A stretch of 26,567 nucleotides of DNA from Rickettsia endosymbiont of Ixodes persulcatus (GTDB lineage: Bacteria; Pseudomonadota; Alphaproteobacteria; Rickettsiales; Rickettsiaceae): NCBI GenBank assembly GCA_027293795.1, contig JAPYLE010000094.1:1-26567 (forward strand), in the 5' to 3' direction. Below, piece after piece: positions 24,547-26,567 of this stretch; the stretch's first letter is position 1, and each line of letters begins with the position of its first letter. A model generated the notes under the pieces. The model worked only from the letters and a program-made list of their open reading frames with translations, was not told the origin of the DNA and made no database searches. Position numbers and translations under genes: made by a program.

Positions 24547-24573
24547 GAAAAATATCAAAATATACTATATAAT
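24545..24573 (+). promoter_or_regulatory. Promoter of the A-type Fe-S carrier gene
   Basis: TTGAAA (24545-24550), a 17-bp spacer and a perfect TATAAT (24568-24573) make a near-consensus sigma-70 promoter. Initiation near 24580 would give a short leader with AAGG before the GTG at 24602. The first two bases of the -35 box are the last two of the 73-nt palindrome. Confidence 0.7.
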
Positions 24574-24590
24574 TTATAAAACTTTTACAA
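24562..24590 (-). promoter_or_regulatory. Candidate dgt promoter, overlapping the divergent one
   Basis: On the minus strand TTGTAA (24585-24590) is followed after 17 bp by TAGTAT (24562-24567). The two -10 boxes are back to back, so polymerase could not occupy both at once. A dgt transcript from here would carry the 73-nt palindrome in its leader. Confidence 0.4.
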
Positions 24591-24601
24591 GGTAATTTTA
24601 A

Positions 24602-24934
24602 GTGACGATAACAATTATGGATAGAGCTTTTCAGCGAGTCCACGAGTTGATAGGGCTAGAAAAAGATAAGAATTTAGTATTGCGAGTTTCTGTTGATAGC
24701 GGTGGTTGCTCAGGTCTGATGTATAATTATGAATTAGTCTCAAAAAATACTATAGAACAGGATGATTATGTCATTACTAAACATAATGCTACAATTATTA
24801 TTGATCCTATCTCTCAAAAATTTATGCTGGATTGTACTTTAGATTTTATAGAAGAACTCGGCAGCTCATATTTCAACGTTAGCAACCCACAAGCTAAGGC
24901 AAAATGCGGTTGCGGTAATTCTTTTGCAGTATAG
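24602..24934 (+). CDS. A-type iron-sulfur cluster carrier (ErpA/IscA-like)
   Basis: A-type carriers hold Fe-S clusters between the IscU scaffold and client enzymes. The 110-residue protein has the HesB-like fold signature with the three cluster cysteines Cys36 (SGGCSGLMY), Cys102 and Cys104 (KCGCGNSF). A GTG start gives the expected N-terminal length, with AAGG upstream and a near-consensus promoter. It stands alone rather than in an isc operon, which favours an ErpA-like role, but ErpA and IscA cannot be told apart safely by eye. Confidence 0.92.
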   Translation: MTITIMDRAFQRVHELIGLEKDKNLVLRVSVDSGGCSGLMYNYELVSKNTIEQDDYVITKHNATIIIDPISQKFMLDCTLDFIEELGSSYFNVSNPQAKAKCGCGNSFAV

Positions 24935-24976
24935 ATAGATACGAATATTACGAGTGAACATTGTTACATAACTCCA

Positions 24977-25118
24977 ATGTCATTCCCGCGAAAGCAGAAA
25001 TCGAGTGAAACCTATAAAAAACTTGTTTTTTATAGGTTTATTTTATCAATAATATGTAATTTTTATATAAAAATTAAGGTTATTTATTTCTGGATTCCCA
25101 CTTTCGCGGGAATGACAT
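24977..25118. repeat. 142-bp palindromic element after the Fe-S gene
   Basis: Perfect 18-bp arms (24977-24994 and 25101-25118) with the ATGTCATTCCCGCGAAAG sequence enclose an AT-rich centre. The arms match the repeats at 21390 and 24474. A nested hairpin lies at 25008-25039. Confidence 0.7.
25008..25039 (+). terminator. Terminator-like hairpin inside the repeat
   Basis: A 15-bp stem AAACCTATAAAAAAC with a 2-base gap before its complement is followed by ATTTTATC, about 75 nt after the Fe-S gene stop. It is the best candidate for that gene's transcription end. Confidence 0.5.
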
Positions 25119-25151
25119 AATTGATCCACGCAGTAATAACATTCACAAACA

Positions 25152-25163
25152 TTTACTATAGTC
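25152..25163 (+). repeat. Isolated module X core
   Basis: TTTACTATAGTC is identical to 28-39 and lies just past the stop of the peptidase relic. It may mark another IS630-type end or footprint. With only 12 bases it could also be chance in AT-rich DNA. Confidence 0.3.
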
Positions 25164-25175
25164 TAATGTAGATCA

Positions 25176-26432
25176 TTAGGTTGAAATACCACCAAGCCCA
25201 TCCACTTCATTATTATCACCATAAGGAAGAAGTAGACCTTCTTCCTTATTACTGTTGTTATTACCCTCATTTTCTTCTTCATCTGAACTACTAATAATGT
25301 TGTTGATCTTGGGCTTGTTGGTTCATTAAATTTTGTTTTAATGTTCCAGCTTGAGACTTTCTTAAATTTAATCCTTGTTCTCTAGATTACTGTGTAGAGA
25401 GAATTTCAAGACCTTGAGATTGTCTTATTAAATTATCATATACAAAAACTCCGTAGTCTGAAGTATTATCTTATTGTTGAGTTTTTTTCTACCATCAGGA
25501 ACAAAAACCTCGGTAATCAGCTTTACTAAGTCAGGACGATTATTTAACAGTGTGCCTAGAGGATTATTATAAGTGAATATTATCTTATTTGTATTATTCT
25601 AATCATCATACTTACCCAATGTGCATGTCCTGTATTTATAGGCATAAGTACAGTTTTATTATCTTTAATCAAATCCCCATTCACTCTCACCTTAAGCGTA
25701 TCTTTTAGTAATTCAGGTTTTGTTAAATCAACGTGCTGAACTATAGAGAATTTATTTTAGTCTATATTTGCTTCTAATATATTTTTTATATCATATTCAC
25801 TATACCAGTAATCCGATTTTTGTATATTTTCAATGCGAAGCATGGGATTTTGATCTAAAGCTTGAGAATTTAGCTCATTGCCTGTATTTTCTGTTTCTTT
25901 TATAGAAGTTTGATTAACAGACGGTGTATTTCCCGTTGGCTGTATTTGTTGTTGCTGAACTAAAGCTTCTTCTTGTGCTTGCTGCTGTGTATCATTCTGT
26001 TTGGTTAATTCTTTTTGATCATTAGGTAGTTGCTCATTTTGATTTTGTTGTACTTTTTGCGATTGCATAGCTTGTAGTTGCGGTAGTGGAACAAAATCAT
26101 TTATTATAGTCTGTGTATTCTTTAAAAATTTTACTCTATCAGCCGCTTTAGTAAAAATACTCAGATCTTCCATCTTACCTTTGTCAAGCATTGAGCTTAT
26201 AAAAGCAATATTTTCTTCCATCTTCGTATTATAAACATCATAAACTTTTAACAATAATTTTTATTCTTCCTGAAGGTTAGCTATACTTGCTGCCCTCAAA
26301 TATTCAAAAGCAGCTAGTGGTATCAAATTTAATTTAAAAAAATTCTGCTAAAGATATATAAAGATCTTTTTTTAAAGATAGATAATTCTCTGCTTCTTTT
26401 TTATTCTTAGGAAAATTTTTAACATCCCTAAG
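25176..26432 (-). pseudogene. CE-clan (Ulp1/ChlaDub-like) cysteine peptidase relic
   Basis: Read through its lesions, the minus strand gives one protein of about 420 residues. It has an alpha-helical start (NYLSLKKDLYISLAEFF), a Gln-rich linker (about 26050-25870) and then a peptidase domain. The domain shows YWYSEYDIKNIL, INTGHAHWVSMMI with the catalytic His, FTYNNPLG at the acidic position and DNTSDYGVFVYDN, where CE peptidases have DCG. The catalytic Cys is thus Tyr. Lesions include a frameshift near 26338, stops at about 26262 and 25757, a frameshift near 25610, stops near 25470 and 25391, and a frameshift near 25295. The last frame ends in GGIST. CE-clan enzymes in intracellular bacteria are host-directed deubiquitinase or deSUMOylase effectors; that role is inference. 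The longest intact frame is 25757-26254. Confidence 0.7.
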
Positions 26433-26567
26433 AATCAACCACTTTCATCTTTCAGATGAAAGTTTGTTTTATAGCGACTAGAAGTCGCATATGAAGCTAA
26501 AGCTTATGCGACCCGTATGTGCAAAATCATGTCTGGCTCATGTGTACCAATATGCCTATTAATCATA
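26433..26567 (-). mobile_element. R1 repeat copy C, truncated by the window edge
   Basis: The minus strand matches copies A and B from their middle to the GGTTGATT edge, which here abuts the peptidase relic at 26432. Both the hairpin run and the 10-bp GAA-loop stem are present. The rest continues outside the window. Its orientation is opposite to A and B. Confidence 0.55.

Noticed and set aside
20500..25120. CRISPR array
   Set aside because: The GTCATTCCCGCG repeats are palindromes at irregular distances of hundreds to thousands of bases, with no regular spacers and no cas genes.

Overview
This window is chromosomal DNA of a Rickettsia-type alphaproteobacterium. It is strongly AT-rich. The protein sequences look rickettsial throughout. 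A tRNA-Gly gene and a single tuf lie directly upstream of the S10 ribosomal cluster without rpsL, rpsG or fusA, an arrangement known in Rickettsia. Intergenic spaces carry palindromic repeats of the Rickettsia type (cores such as GTCATTCCCGCG). Species cannot be assigned from sequence alone, but the transposon debris and a CE-clan peptidase relic suggest one of the repeat-rich genomes.

Layout. (1) 1-249: end of an IS630-like element, then the first copy of a 204-nt structured repeat called R1 here. (2) 386-15612, all on +: tRNA-Gly(TCC), tuf, then rpsJ-rplC-rplD-rplW-rplB-rpsS-rplV-rpsC-rplP-rpmC-rpsQ-rplN-rplX-rplE-rpsN-rpsH-rplF-rplR-rpsE-rpmD-rplO-secY-adk-rpsM-rpsK-rpoA-rplQ-rpsT; tRNA-Val(TAC) follows. 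These genes supply ribosomal proteins, the Sec channel, adenylate kinase and the RNA polymerase alpha subunit. All look intact. (3) 15797-18292: a decayed zone with a ProP-like transporter that has lost its middle, a frameshifted IS630 transposase, R1 copy 2, a broken unknown gene, two further hairpin modules and a small hypothetical frame. (4) 18293-24455, on -: parC, a SPOR-domain gene broken by a 238-bp internal inversion, argS and dgt. (5) 24602-24934, on +: an A-type Fe-S carrier with an excellent promoter beside a large palindrome. (6) 25176-26567: relic of a CE-clan (Ulp1/ChlaDub-like) cysteine peptidase whose predicted catalytic Cys reads Tyr, cut off at its 5' side by R1 copy 3 in inverted orientation.

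Most notable points. The SPOR gene carries an exactly reversible micro-inversion: turning the segment back restores a continuous 224-codon frame. R1 occurs three times with a sharp 3' boundary after a hairpin plus GGTTGATT. This resembles the right end, and the omega-RNA 3' end, of IS200/IS605-type (TnpB) elements, but no TnpB gene is visible, so that reading is a hypothesis. I did not find a clearly new functional system. The strongest candidates for a closer look are the orphan R1 family and the invertible SPOR segment.
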